A DNA stretch of 64,000 bases from Paenibacillus sedimenti (GTDB lineage Bacteria; Bacillota; Bacilli; Paenibacillales; NBRC-103111): assembly GCF_014534655.1 (NCBI RefSeq), contig NZ_JACVVD010000002.1, forward strand, positions 496,001-560,000. The letters run 5' to 3'. This document shows positions 44,272 through 52,500 of the stretch, piece after piece. Numbering within the stretch: the first letter of the stretch is position 1; every line of letters starts with the position of its first letter. A model generated the notes under the pieces. The model did no database searches. It saw nothing but the letters and a program-made list of their open reading frames with translations, and was not told the origin of the DNA. The translations under genes were made by a program, and so were the position numbers.

Positions 44272-45768
44272 TTATCCGCAGGAGCAGTTTAAGACCGGCT
44301 TACGCGCGGCCAGCGCTTCGTCCATACGGCTGACGACTGTCGTATACGGCGCGTTTTTGACCAAATCAGGATTCTCTTCAGCTTCTTTGGCGATGGCGAT
44401 CATCGTGTCGACGAAGGCATCCAGCGTTTGTTTGCTCTCTGTCTCCGTTGGCTCGATCATGATGCATTCCTCGACGTTAAGCGGGAAATAGATGGTCGGC
44501 GGATGATAGCCGAAATCGAGCAATCGCTTGGCGATGTCGAGCGTTCGTACACCATGCTTCTTCTGGCGGTTGCCGGATAGCACGAACTCGTGCTTGCAAA
44601 AGCGAGGGTGCGGCACATCGAAGTAAGGCGTAAGTCTAGCCAGCATATAGTTGGCGTTCAGGACGGCGAATTCGGATACTTTGCGCAGGCCATCCGGACC
44701 AAGCGTCCGGATGTAGGTGTAGGCGCGAACGAGGATGCCGAAGTTGCCGTAATAGCCTTTCACGCGGCCGATGGACTGCGGGTAGTTATAGTCAAAGTAG
44801 AAGCTTCCGTCATCGCGCTTCGCAACCAGCGGAGTCGGCAAGAATGGAATCAGCTTCTCTTTGACGCCGACTGGGCCAGCACCTGGTCCGCCGCCGCCGT
44901 GCGGGGTGCTCATCGTTTTGTGCAGGTTGAGATGCACGACGTCGAAGCCCATATCGCCCGGACGAGTGATCCCCATGATGGCGTTGGCGTTGGCGCCGTC
45001 GTAGTAGAGCAGTCCGCCCGCAGCGTGAACGATCTCGGCGATCTCCACGATCTGCTCTTCGAACAAACCGAGTGTGTTCGGATTCGTGAGCATGAGCGCA
45101 GCGGTGTCAGACCCGACCGCTTTGCGGAGCTCATCGAGGTTCACAAGACCGCGTTCATTCGACTTGATCGTGATGGTTTCGAATCCGGCTACAGTTGCGC
45201 TGGCCGGATTGGTACCGTGCGCGGAGTCCGGGCAGATGACTTTCGTCCGTTTTTCGCCGCGGCTTTCATGGTAGGAGCGGATCATCATGAGACCGGTCCA
45301 TTCGCCGTGAGCGCCGGCGGCAGGCTGAAGCGTGACACGATCCATGCCTGTCAGGGCTTCAAGGTCGTTCTGGAGATTAAATAGCAGCTCCATCGCGCCT
45401 TGCAGCGATTCCTCAGGCTGGTAAGGATGTATTTTAGCGAAGCCCGGGAAGCGGGCGACGTCTTCGTTGATTTTCGGGTTGTATTTCATGGTACAAGAGC
45501 CGAGCGGGTAGAAACCGTTGTCGATGCCGAAATTGCGGCGGGACAGCGCAGTATAGTGACGGATGACGTCAACTTCGTACACCTCTGGAAGCTCGGCTGC
45601 GCTGTTACGTTGGAACTTGGCAGGCAGCGCCTCGTTCAGGTCGATTTCAGGCACATCGGAATCAGGCAAGGCATAAGCGATGCGTCCCGGGTGGCTCATT
45701 TCGAAAATGAGCGCTTTGCCGTTTTGATTGATGTCCGGTTGATTGATAATAACGTTGTTTTCGCTCAT
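44272..45768 (-). CDS. gcvPB: Glycine dehydrogenase (decarboxylating), subunit 2
   Basis: P protein of the glycine cleavage system: with PLP it decarboxylates glycine and passes the aminomethyl group to lipoyl-GcvH. This is the C-terminal, PLP-carrying half of the split enzyme; the Schiff-base lysine lies in [31 protein letters not shown] and [10 protein letters not shown] are typical. 498 residues, ending CSCG. ATG 45768 overlaps the gcvPA stop by 4 bases. Confidence 0.97.
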   Translation of the reverse strand: MSENNVIINQPDINQNGKALIFEMSHPGRIAYALPDSDVPEIDLNEALPAKFQRNSAAELPEVYEVDVIRHYTALSRRNFGIDNGFYPLGSCTMKYNPKINEDVARFPGFAKIHPYQPEESLQGAMELLFNLQNDLEALTGMDRVTLQPAAGAHGEWTGLMMIRSYHESRGEKRTKVICPDSAHGTNPASATVAGFETITIKSNERGLVNLDELRKAVGSDTAALMLTNPNTLGLFEEQIVEIAEIVHAAGGLLYYDGANANAIMGITRPGDMGFDVVHLNLHKTMSTPHGGGGPGAGPVGVKEKLIPFLPTPLVAKRDDGSFYFDYNYPQSIGRVKGYYGNFGILVRAYTYIRTLGPDGLRKVSEFAVLNANYMLARLTPYFDVPHPRFCKHEFVLSGNRQKKHGVRTLDIAKRLLDFGYHPPTIYFPLNVEECIMIEPTETESKQTLDAFVDTMIAIAKEAEENPDLVKNAPYTTVVSRMDEALAARKPVLNCSCG

Positions 45769-47120
45769 GCTAGCTCCTCCAATGCGGCGGCGAAGGCATC
45801 GATATCTTCGCGCGTTCTTTGCTCGGTGACGGCGATCAGCATATGGCCGGCGAACTCGGTGTAATCGCGGCCGAGGTCGTAGCCGCCGATGATGTTTCGC
45901 TGCAGGAGCTTGCTGTTCAGCTCCTGCACGTTGGTGCCATCCGGCAGCTTGACGGCGAATTCGTTGAAGAAGCTGCCGGTGAACGGAAGCTTCAGCTTAC
46001 CGGCCGCGGCGAGTCGGTTCGCCGCGTAGTGGGCTTTTTGGACGTTGAGCTTACCGACGTCCTGGATGCCCTGCTTGCCCATCGTGGACAAGTACACGGA
46101 TGCGCAAAGCGCGAGAAGCGCCTGGTTGGAGCAGATGTTCGACGTGGCTTTCTCACGACGGATATGCTGCTCCCGCGCTTGGAGCGTAAGCACGAAGCCG
46201 CGCTTGCCGGCGCGGTCGACGGTTTGGCCGACGATGCGCCCCGGCATGCGGCGCATCCAGCTCTCGGCGACGGCGAAGTAGCCGCAGGTCGGCCCGCCAA
46301 GCGCAGCCGGGATGCCGAGCGGCTGGCAGTCGCCGACGACGATGTCGGCGCCGAGCTTGCCCGGCGCCTCGAGCAGCCCGAGCGTGAGCGGGTTCGCGCT
46401 CACGACGAGCAGTGCGCCCGCGCCGTGCGCGAGCGGCTCCACAGCGCCGACATCCTCCAAGCAGCCGAAGAAATTCGGCGATTGGACGATGACGGCGGCG
46501 GTATCGCCGCTGAGCTTGGAAGTGAGGTCATCGAGGTCCGTCACGCCTTCCGGCGTGAGGCCGATCTCGACCACTTCCAAGTTCAGCCCGCGGGCGGTGG
46601 TGCGCAGGATCGCGCGCGCCTCCGGGTGCACCGCACGCGACACGAGCAGTTGGCTGCGCTTCGTCGCGCCGCTGGCCAGGGCGCCGGCTTCGGCCAGCGC
46701 CGTCGCGCCGTCGTACATCGAGGCGTTCGCTACGGCCATGCCGGTGAGCTCACAGATGTACGATTGAAACTCGAAAATCGCCTGCAGCTCGCCTTGGCTG
46801 ATTTCCGGTTGATAAGGCGTGTACGCCGTGTAGAACTCCGAGCGTGAAATGACATGATTAATCACCACAGGGAGGTGGTGATCGTAGATGCCTGCGCCGA
46901 GGAAGCTGGCATACCGGTCGAAGTCGGCGTTGCGTCCTGCCAGACCGCGCATATAGCGCAGAAGGCCTTGTTCATCCAGCGCTTTGGACACGTTCAGTTC
47001 GCCTTGGAAGCGAACCTTCTGCGGGATATCTGCAAACATCTCTTCGATCGATGAGATGCCGATTGTCTCCAGCATTTCCTTTTGATCCTGTTCGGTAATC
47101 GGTAAATAACGATGTTTCAT
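45765..47120 (-). CDS. gcvPA: Glycine dehydrogenase (decarboxylating), subunit 1
   Basis: The N-terminal half of the split P protein, 451 residues, forms the heterodimer with GcvPB. Family motifs include [37 protein letters not shown], and [11 protein letters not shown]. Its middle (about 46000-46750) is exceptionally GC-rich compared with gcvT and the ends of the gene. ATG 47120 is in the frame of [12 protein letters not shown], the usual start. It is coupled to gcvPB by overlap and 32 bases downstream of gcvT. Confidence 0.97.
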   Translation of the reverse strand: MKHRYLPITEQDQKEMLETIGISSIEEMFADIPQKVRFQGELNVSKALDEQGLLRYMRGLAGRNADFDRYASFLGAGIYDHHLPVVINHVISRSEFYTAYTPYQPEISQGELQAIFEFQSYICELTGMAVANASMYDGATALAEAGALASGATKRSQLLVSRAVHPEARAILRTTARGLNLEVVEIGLTPEGVTDLDDLTSKLSGDTAAVIVQSPNFFGCLEDVGAVEPLAHGAGALLVVSANPLTLGLLEAPGKLGADIVVGDCQPLGIPAALGGPTCGYFAVAESWMRRMPGRIVGQTVDRAGKRGFVLTLQAREQHIRREKATSNICSNQALLALCASVYLSTMGKQGIQDVGKLNVQKAHYAANRLAAAGKLKLPFTGSFFNEFAVKLPDGTNVQELNSKLLQRNIIGGYDLGRDYTEFAGHMLIAVTEQRTREDIDAFAAALEELA

Positions 47121-47152
47121 GATGGCTATAGGCTCCTCTCGCTTTAGGGCGG

Positions 47153-48244
47153 TTATGGTTTTCTTTTATAGAAAGGGGTAGCGACGACTTTCGCCTTCAC
47201 TTGCGCTCCTCTGATTTCAACATTCACTTCTGTACCTTGCGCGCTGTAGGCTGAATCGATTAAAGCTAAGCCAACGTTCGTTTTGTATGTGGGAGACTGC
47301 GTCCCGGTGGTCACTTCCCCGATCTGTTTGCCGTCTGCAAAAACGGCGTAGTGTGGACGCGGAATACCGCGTTCGATCATCTCAATGCCAACGAGCTTGC
47401 GCGGCGTACCTTTCGCTTTTTGTTCGACGAGGACATCGCGCCCGATGAAATCTCCTTTATCCAGCTTAACGAAAAAGGAGAGGCCGGCTTCAAGCGGAGA
47501 AATATCTTTGGAAAGCTCTTGACCGTAAAGAGGGAGTCGCGCTTCAAAACGCAGCGTATCGCGAGCGCCTAAACCGGCAGGTACCAGATCCAGATGTTGG
47601 CCTGCACCCAGAAGAAGATTCCACAGCTTAATTGCGTCATCCTTGTCGATATACAGTTCAAAACCGTCTTCGCCGGTATAGCCCGTACGAGATACAAGTG
47701 CCTGAATGCCAGAAACATTCACATCCTGAAGGAAACGGAACGTTTTCAAAGATTGAATCGGCGCCTCAGTGACTTTAGCAAGAATCTGCTCGGCGTGAGG
47801 CCCTTGCAAGGCGAGCATCGCCGTTTCATCGGACACGTTGGTCAGCTCGACGTTACCCGTTAGATTTTGCCGCATCCAGTCGATATCTTTGTCAATGTTC
47901 GAAGCATTGATGACCAGCATATAGTTATCTTCGCCTAGCTTGTAAACAAGGAGGTCATCCACGACGCCTCCGTTCGGATAGCACATGAGACTGTACTGGC
48001 ACTGGCCGATTTCCAGCTTGGAGACATCGTTGGTCGTCAAGTTTTGCAAAAAGGAGAGGGAATCGGCTCCTTTGATCAGGACCTCGCCCATATGGGACAC
48101 ATCAAAAAGACCGGCTTGCTGCCTGACGGCGTCGTGCTCTTTTTGAATTCCCAAGAACTGTACGGGCAGTTCCCACCCGCCGAAATCAATGACTCGCGCT
48201 CCATGCTCCGCATAAACCGGGAAGAGCGGTGTTCGTTTTAGCAT
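47153..48244 (-). CDS. gcvT: Aminomethyltransferase (T protein)
   Basis: It releases ammonia from aminomethyl-lipoyl-GcvH and forms 5,10-methylene-tetrahydrofolate. The 363-residue protein starts [21 protein letters not shown], with FDVSHMGEV, the folate-site Asp in [21 protein letters not shown] and [15 protein letters not shown] 48244 follows GAGGAAAT; the longer frame to 48298 lies in the untranslated leader and is rejected. First gene after the glycine riboswitch. Confidence 0.97.
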   Translation of the reverse strand: MLKRTPLFPVYAEHGARVIDFGGWELPVQFLGIQKEHDAVRQQAGLFDVSHMGEVLIKGADSLSFLQNLTTNDVSKLEIGQCQYSLMCYPNGGVVDDLLVYKLGEDNYMLVINASNIDKDIDWMRQNLTGNVELTNVSDETAMLALQGPHAEQILAKVTEAPIQSLKTFRFLQDVNVSGIQALVSRTGYTGEDGFELYIDKDDAIKLWNLLLGAGQHLDLVPAGLGARDTLRFEARLPLYGQELSKDISPLEAGLSFFVKLDKGDFIGRDVLVEQKAKGTPRKLVGIEMIERGIPRPHYAVFADGKQIGEVTTGTQSPTYKTNVGLALIDSAYSAQGTEVNVEIRGAQVKAKVVATPFYKRKP

Positions 48245-48302
48245 GCTTATTTCCTCGCCTTCGATCCAAGTTTTTGGTCCTACGGGTATTTTGCCCAAAA
48301 TG

Positions 48303-48347
48303 CAAAAAAGAGCAAAAAGTACGCATCACAAAATACATACTTTTTGC
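48303..48347 (-). terminator. Expression-platform terminator of the glycine riboswitch
   Basis: On the minus strand GCAAAAAGTA (48347-48338) pairs with TACTTTTTGC (48321-48312), followed by TCTTTTTT. It lies between the second aptamer and gcvT. Confidence 0.85.
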
Positions 48348-48545
48348 CCTGTCCTTTGTACCTGAGAGTTACCTCGCCAGCGCCCACGCGGCCTGCAAGT
48401 TTCCCCTTGGGTGTTCGGTTTCACCGTTAACGGTGCACCGAAGCTCTCCAGAGTTGCGTCCGATACAGGTCCTTTTGCCTGAGAGATTCACCACTGTAAG
48501 GGCTTACTCCTTCGGCGCCGCGCTGTTCTGCGGTCTCTCCCTGCA
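48348..48545 (-). promoter_or_regulatory. Tandem glycine riboswitch
   Basis: Read on the minus strand, aptamer 1 (about 48545-48460) has GGGAGAGACCGC, GCCGAAGGAGTAAGC and CTCTCAGGCAAAAGGACC; aptamer 2 (about 48455-48348) has CTGGAGAGC, CACCCAAGGGGAAAC and CTCTCAGGTACAAAGGACAG. These are the conserved parts of the gcvT element, with the usual short linker. Glycine binding should prevent the downstream terminator and turn on gcvT-gcvPA-gcvPB. Confidence 0.95.
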
Positions 48546-48582
48546 TCATCATTCGCTCATATTCAGTTTCCTTCACTGTATT

Positions 48583-48613
48583 ATTATGTGTCTAGATTGG
48601 TGCAAATTGTCAA
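48583..48613 (-). promoter_or_regulatory. Promoter of the gcvT operon
   Basis: On the minus strand TTGACA (48613-48608) and CATAAT (48588-48583) with a 19-base spacer, about 40 bases before aptamer 1. The spacer is long. Confidence 0.55.
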
Positions 48614-48640
48614 CCTGAACTTTTGTAGACGCTTATTATG

Positions 48641-48674
48641 TAACACGTAGTGTTAGTTTGAAATATTTTCAAAC
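48641..48674. promoter_or_regulatory. Two adjacent dyads between gcvT and gcvH
   Basis: TAACAC-gta-GTGTTA (48641-48655) is followed at once by GTTTGAAA-tat-TTTCAAAC (48656-48674), both perfect. They lie between the divergent promoters and just upstream of a TTGACT at 48682-48687 that may belong to gcvH. Candidate operators. Confidence 0.5.
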
Positions 48675-48747
48675 GCTCGCCTTGACTTTCAGGTTTCCAT
48701 TAGATTAAGCTAAAAGCAAAATTTGCTGGTAAGCGAGGCGTGAAGCG

Positions 48748-49140
48748 ATGAGTCAAGTACAAGCCAATTTGTTATACACCAAAGAACATGAGTGGGTAGA
48801 GAAGCTGTCGGATACCGTTGTACGCGTAGGCATTACGGATTTTGCCCAGGATCAGTTGGGAGACATTGTATTTGTTGAGCTTCCGAAAGAAGGTTCAACC
48901 GTTACCGCAGATGACAGCATTGGCAGCGTAGAATCGGTAAAAACGGTTTCGGATATTTTCTCGCCGGTATCCGGTAAAGTTACCGCTGTGAACAGCGCGC
49001 TTGAAGGATCTCCTGAGCTTGTGAACAGCGCTCCATTCGGCGAAGGCTGGATGGTAGAAGTCGAAATCTCCGGCGCTGATGCTCTGGAAGGCTTGCTTAC
49101 GGCTGCTGAATACGAAGCATATATTGGCAATGACCACTAA
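48748..49140 (+). CDS. gcvH: Glycine cleavage system H protein
   Basis: The lipoylated carrier of the glycine cleavage system, 130 residues, full length. The lipoyl-lysine is in GSVESVKTVSDIFSPVSGK (Lys 65 or so), the usual site. TAAGCGAGGCG lies before ATG 48748; the ribosome binding site is weaker than in most genes here. It is divergent from the gcvT operon rather than part of it. Comparison with this protein shows the loss of lysine in the GcvH-like protein at 12893. Confidence 0.97.
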   Translation: MSQVQANLLYTKEHEWVEKLSDTVVRVGITDFAQDQLGDIVFVELPKEGSTVTADDSIGSVESVKTVSDIFSPVSGKVTAVNSALEGSPELVNSAPFGEGWMVEVEISGADALEGLLTAAEYEAYIGNDH

Positions 49141-49164
49141 GTTCTAAGAACTGGAGGGTTTCCC

Positions 49165-49758
49165 ATGTTATTTGGGCAAAAGCCGCAAGAACACAATGAC
49201 CGTGTTCCGCCCGGGCAAACGCTAACGCAAGGCTGGCCAGTGCTTCACTACGGGTCCGTCCCTTATTATAACGATATGAGCAAGTGGGATTTGCGGGTGT
49301 TTGGGCTTGTCGAAGAGGAGTTTGCGATTTCGTACAAGGACTTCATGGTACTCCCGCGCAAAGAGTTCGCGAACGACATTCACTGCGTTACCACATGGTC
49401 CAAGCTAGACAATGTATGGGAAGGCGTCGCTGTCGCGGACATCATGAACAAGGTGCAAGTGAAGCCGGAGGCCACTCACGTGATGCTGCATGCGGAGCAT
49501 GGCTGGACGACGAACCTGCCGCTGGAGGACTTCCTCCGCGAGACGTCGTTCTTCGGCATCAAGCATAACGGACAACTGCTGACGCCGGACCACGGCTATC
49601 CGGTGCGCATGGTCGTACCTCATCTGTATTTCTGGAAAAGTGCAAAGTGGCTGCGCGGCATTGAGCTGATGCCAAAGGATAAGCCGGGCTTCTGGGAGCG
49701 GAACGGATATCACATGTATGGTGATCCTTGGGCTGAGCAACGTTACGATTTTGATTAG
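49165..49758 (+). CDS. Sulfite-oxidase-like molybdopterin protein (YuiH type)
   Basis: The 197-residue protein is a single molybdopterin-binding domain of the sulfite oxidase fold. The molybdenum-ligating Cys is in DIHCVTTWSK; GYPVRMVVPHLYFWKSAKW is the other family hallmark. It lacks the dimerisation domain of true sulfite oxidases, as in MsrP/YuiH-type proteins. No signal peptide is seen. CTGGAGGG precedes ATG 49165, 24 bases after gcvH, so it may be cotranscribed. Substrate unknown. Confidence 0.9.
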   Translation: MLFGQKPQEHNDRVPPGQTLTQGWPVLHYGSVPYYNDMSKWDLRVFGLVEEEFAISYKDFMVLPRKEFANDIHCVTTWSKLDNVWEGVAVADIMNKVQVKPEATHVMLHAEHGWTTNLPLEDFLRETSFFGIKHNGQLLTPDHGYPVRMVVPHLYFWKSAKWLRGIELMPKDKPGFWERNGYHMYGDPWAEQRYDFD

Positions 49759-49816
49759 GGTTAAAATTATGTTAGTCATGTTGCAATTTCATCATGACTA
49801 ATAAATTGAAATGACG

Positions 49817-49863
49817 AAGAGGCTGTCTCAAAAGGGATATTTTCCCTTGAGAGACAGCCTCTT
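49817..49863 (+). terminator. Long hairpin after the sulfite-oxidase-like gene
   Basis: AAGAGGCTGTCTC (49817-49829) is the exact reverse complement of GAGACAGCCTCTT (49851-49863), with an inner AAGGG/CCCTT. U-tracts are poor, but it lies between convergent genes. Confidence 0.65.
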
Positions 49864-49883
49864 GTGCATCTTAGTCATTTGAG

Positions 49884-51056
49884 TTATTTTGAATCTTTTC
49901 TGAATTCGACTTGTAAAGGATTCGAATTGAAATTCGTGAATTGATCTAAACCCCATATCCATAATGTCCCGTCTTTTTTAATGGCCGCTTCAGTTGTTAA
50001 ATCATAAGCTAAAGTACTAATAGAGACTGAGGAGATATCCGTCAATCCATTGAACTGTGAAAGATCTCGCCAAACTTTTGCGGGTGCCTTTCCCAATGCA
50101 TCCCAACTCTGAATGAAATATCCCAATCCCCAGACACTACCGTCTTTCTTCACAAATAGTGCATGTTCACCACCATAGTCGAAGTTTACTACGTCTGATA
50201 GTCCGGCAATTGGGAAAGGAGGGACTTCATTATCCGTTGCATCGGCATTTGGTTTAGCAAATATGCTGCGGCCCCAAGTCCAAACAGTACCATCCTTTTT
50301 TAATGCAAAATGGTCGTCGAGCCTAATAATGTCGGTCAATTCCTTCATCTGCACCAGAGGGGTCGATCTTATCAAGTCGTAAAGAGAGGCATCAGTAGTT
50401 GTGAGTTGTTTTTGATAATCCATAGTCCATACGGACCCGTCGTCTTTCAAGAAGGTGGTCTCATAGGAAATGTACATATCTTTAATGTGATCCAGCCCAT
50501 CGATAAGCACTGGCTCCGATTTTAGTGAAGTACTGTTTCTTACCCAGTTAGGGCTCGTTTCAAAAATCCATACTTTCCCATTCTTATCGATGGCCATGCC
50601 TATATGTCCTAAGACGTCTATTTTGACGATATGTTCCAAATGGGGGATTGGATCGCCGAGTGCTGCAGAAATATGATCGTTTAAGTCTAATGGTGCAGTA
50701 CCGGTATTGCGCTCCACAGTCCATACTGTTCCGTCATCTTTCAAGGCGAGGGTCATCCCTCCTTTTTCAACAATACTTGTAACCTTATCCAAGTTTTTGG
50801 CCTTTACCATAAGGGTAGAATTAAATCCAGGCTTTACAGAGATGGCATGATGTGCCATGCACCAAACGTTGCCTTGATCATCAAGCGCTAATGGAAAGAA
50901 GGGATCTATTACTTGGATTATCTTTGGGTCTACTTTTTGTGAAGTTTCAGTAGCTAGGACTTTTGGTGCCATTCCGGTAGAAAGCATTAGTACTGCTGCC
51001 GCCGATAAGGTTGCAGCGGATAGAGTCATTCGTTTTGACCATAAACGTAAAATCAA
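49884..51056 (-). CDS. Secreted RCC1-like repeat protein
   Basis: The 390-residue protein has a signal peptide (SAATLSAAAVLMLSTGMAP, cleavage after about residue 36) and at least six repeats of the type ALKxDGTVWxWG (for example TLALKDDGTVWTV, HFALKKDGTVWTWG, ALFVKKDGSVWGLG, AAIKKDGTLWIWG), the RCC1 beta-propeller blade signature. It is probably an extracellular propeller binding another macromolecule; function unknown. The start is TTG 51056 with TTGGAGGA upstream; an ATG nine codons later (residue 10) is an alternative. It lies between a sulfite-oxidase-like gene and the remnant of another. Confidence 0.82.
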   Translation of the reverse strand: MILRLWSKRMTLSAATLSAAAVLMLSTGMAPKVLATETSQKVDPKIIQVIDPFFPLALDDQGNVWCMAHHAISVKPGFNSTLMVKAKNLDKVTSIVEKGGMTLALKDDGTVWTVERNTGTAPLDLNDHISAALGDPIPHLEHIVKIDVLGHIGMAIDKNGKVWIFETSPNWVRNSTSLKSEPVLIDGLDHIKDMYISYETTFLKDDGSVWTMDYQKQLTTTDASLYDLIRSTPLVQMKELTDIIRLDDHFALKKDGTVWTWGRSIFAKPNADATDNEVPPFPIAGLSDVVNFDYGGEHALFVKKDGSVWGLGYFIQSWDALGKAPAKVWRDLSQFNGLTDISSVSISTLAYDLTTEAAIKKDGTLWIWGLDQFTNFNSNPLQVEFRKDSK

Positions 51057-51270
51057 GGTATCAATCCTCCAAATTTGAAAATAATAAATGTAATTCCATA
51101 TTTACCCATACAATTAGACGCAGCTATTATTGGAAAGTTTCGAATAAATGTACTAAATATAGGAATTACAATGGTTGCTAAGCCGATGAATGAAAATTCG
51201 AGTATCTTGAGGGGCGAATGACGGACCCTTTAGAGATAATAAAGTGGAAAAATGGACACTTTGAGATGCA

Positions 51271-51312
51271 TATGGCGATCCCTTTCTCGAGCAAAGATAC
51301 GATTTTGATTAA
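51271..51312 (+). pseudogene. C-terminal remnant of a second sulfite-oxidase-like gene
   Basis: The codons read YGDPFLEQRYDFD-stop, against YGDPWAEQRYDFD-stop at the end of the gene at 49165-49758. Thirteen codons agree at all but two positions, and a related hairpin with ATGTTGC follows in both. The rest of the copy is gone. See finding. Confidence 0.7.
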
Positions 51313-51326
51313 TATCTAAATTGTTT

Positions 51327-51358
51327 AAGGCATGTTGCTACCGCACCATGCCTTTTTA
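51327..51358 (+). terminator. Terminator after the oxidase remnant
   Basis: AAGGCATG (51327-51334) pairs with CATGCCTT (51347-51354), followed by TTTATA. It no longer has an intact gene in front of it. The stretch 51057-51264 shows no gene. Confidence 0.75.
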
Positions 51359-51469
51359 TATTCTTAAAATATGTAATAACATTGCCGTAAAAGCCTCATT
51401 TTGAATGTATAATGTAAAGAAGAATACGAGCAATCCAATCATAGGTAAATATGTAAGGGGAGTATTCCA

Positions 51470-52369
51470 TTGACTCTACAACAATTAAAATACGTTATCG
51501 AGGTGGCGAATCAGGGCTCCATTAATGAGGCTGCCAAGCGGTTGTTTATTTCTCAGCCTAGCCTTTCAAATGCGATAAGGGATCTTGAATTAGAAATGCA
51601 GATTATGATTTTTGAAAGATCCAATAAAGGGATAACTCTTTCTAAGGAGGGGGTTGAATTTCTAAGCTATGCGCGACAGGTAGTCGAGCAGGCCGAATTA
51701 TTGGAAAACCGATATCGGGGTGCTAAGCCCTCCCCTCAGTATTTTTCGATTTCCACTCAGCATTATGCTTTCGCAGTGAATGCATTTGTGAATCTGGTTA
51801 GGGAATACGGCCAAGATGAATATGAGTTTGCATTACGCGAGACCAAAACCTACGAAATTATTGAGGATGTCAAAAATTTACGCAGCGAGATCGGGATCTT
51901 GTATATGAATGAGTTTAACGGGAAGGTCATCAACAAATTACTAAAAGATGCGAATTTGCAATTCAACAGCTTATTTACGGCGAAGCCGCACATTTTCATT
52001 AGTATTAGAAACCCTCTGGCTAAGCAATCCATTGTGACAATCAAGCAGCTTCAGCATTATCCGTATCTTTCCTTTGATCAAGGTGAATATAATTCTTTCC
52101 ATTTTTCAGAGGAGATTCTCAGTACGTTGACTCATAGGAAAAGCATTCGGGTGAATGATCGGGCGACGCTTTTTAATTTACTGATTGGCTTGAACGGGTA
52201 TACCATCTCGACAGGGGTGCTAAGCGCCGATTTGAATGGCAATGAAATTATTCCAGTCCCTTTGGATTGTGATGAAACCATACATATAGGTTGGATTTCT
52301 CATAAAAATGTGCCGCTTTCCAAGCTAGGGGCCGCATATATTCAAGCTCTCAAGCAGGTAATAACTTAA
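51470..52369 (+). CDS. LysR family transcriptional regulator
   Basis: The 299-residue protein has an N-terminal LysR HTH (LQQLKYVIEVANQGSINEAAKRLFISQPSLSNAIRDLE) and a substrate-binding domain (about 90-299). The N-terminus resembles the CysB/CysL/MetR-related regulators of sulfur metabolism in Firmicutes. It starts with TTG 51470, preceded by AGGGGAGT. It stands directly before metE, the same direction, with a dyad between them; control of methionine synthesis is inferred. Confidence 0.88.
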   Translation: MTLQQLKYVIEVANQGSINEAAKRLFISQPSLSNAIRDLELEMQIMIFERSNKGITLSKEGVEFLSYARQVVEQAELLENRYRGAKPSPQYFSISTQHYAFAVNAFVNLVREYGQDEYEFALRETKTYEIIEDVKNLRSEIGILYMNEFNGKVINKLLKDANLQFNSLFTAKPHIFISIRNPLAKQSIVTIKQLQHYPYLSFDQGEYNSFHFSEEILSTLTHRKSIRVNDRATLFNLLIGLNGYTISTGVLSADLNGNEIIPVPLDCDETIHIGWISHKNVPLSKLGAAYIQALKQVIT

Positions 52370-52380
52370 AAACTATTGTT

Positions 52381-52395
52381 ATAGCTATAGGCTAT
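52381..52395. promoter_or_regulatory. Dyad upstream of metE
   Basis: ATAGC-TATAG-GCTAT is a perfect 5-5-5 inverted repeat of the size of LysR boxes, 105 bases before metE; a further GGTATAG follows. No S-box/SAM riboswitch features were seen in 52370-52500. Confidence 0.4.
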
Positions 52396-52500
52396 GACTA
52401 GGTATAGTTTAATTCAGTTACGCTATATCCAGCAATACATGATATCGTTCTTGTAAACAACCGTATGGTTCAATAAATTTTACGCAGGGGTGTTTACGAG

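Noticed and set aside
45819..46847. 342-codon plus-strand frame opposite gcvPA
   Set aside because: Antisense to gcvPA in its GC-rich part, Arg/Ala/Glu-rich with no domain; a composition artefact.
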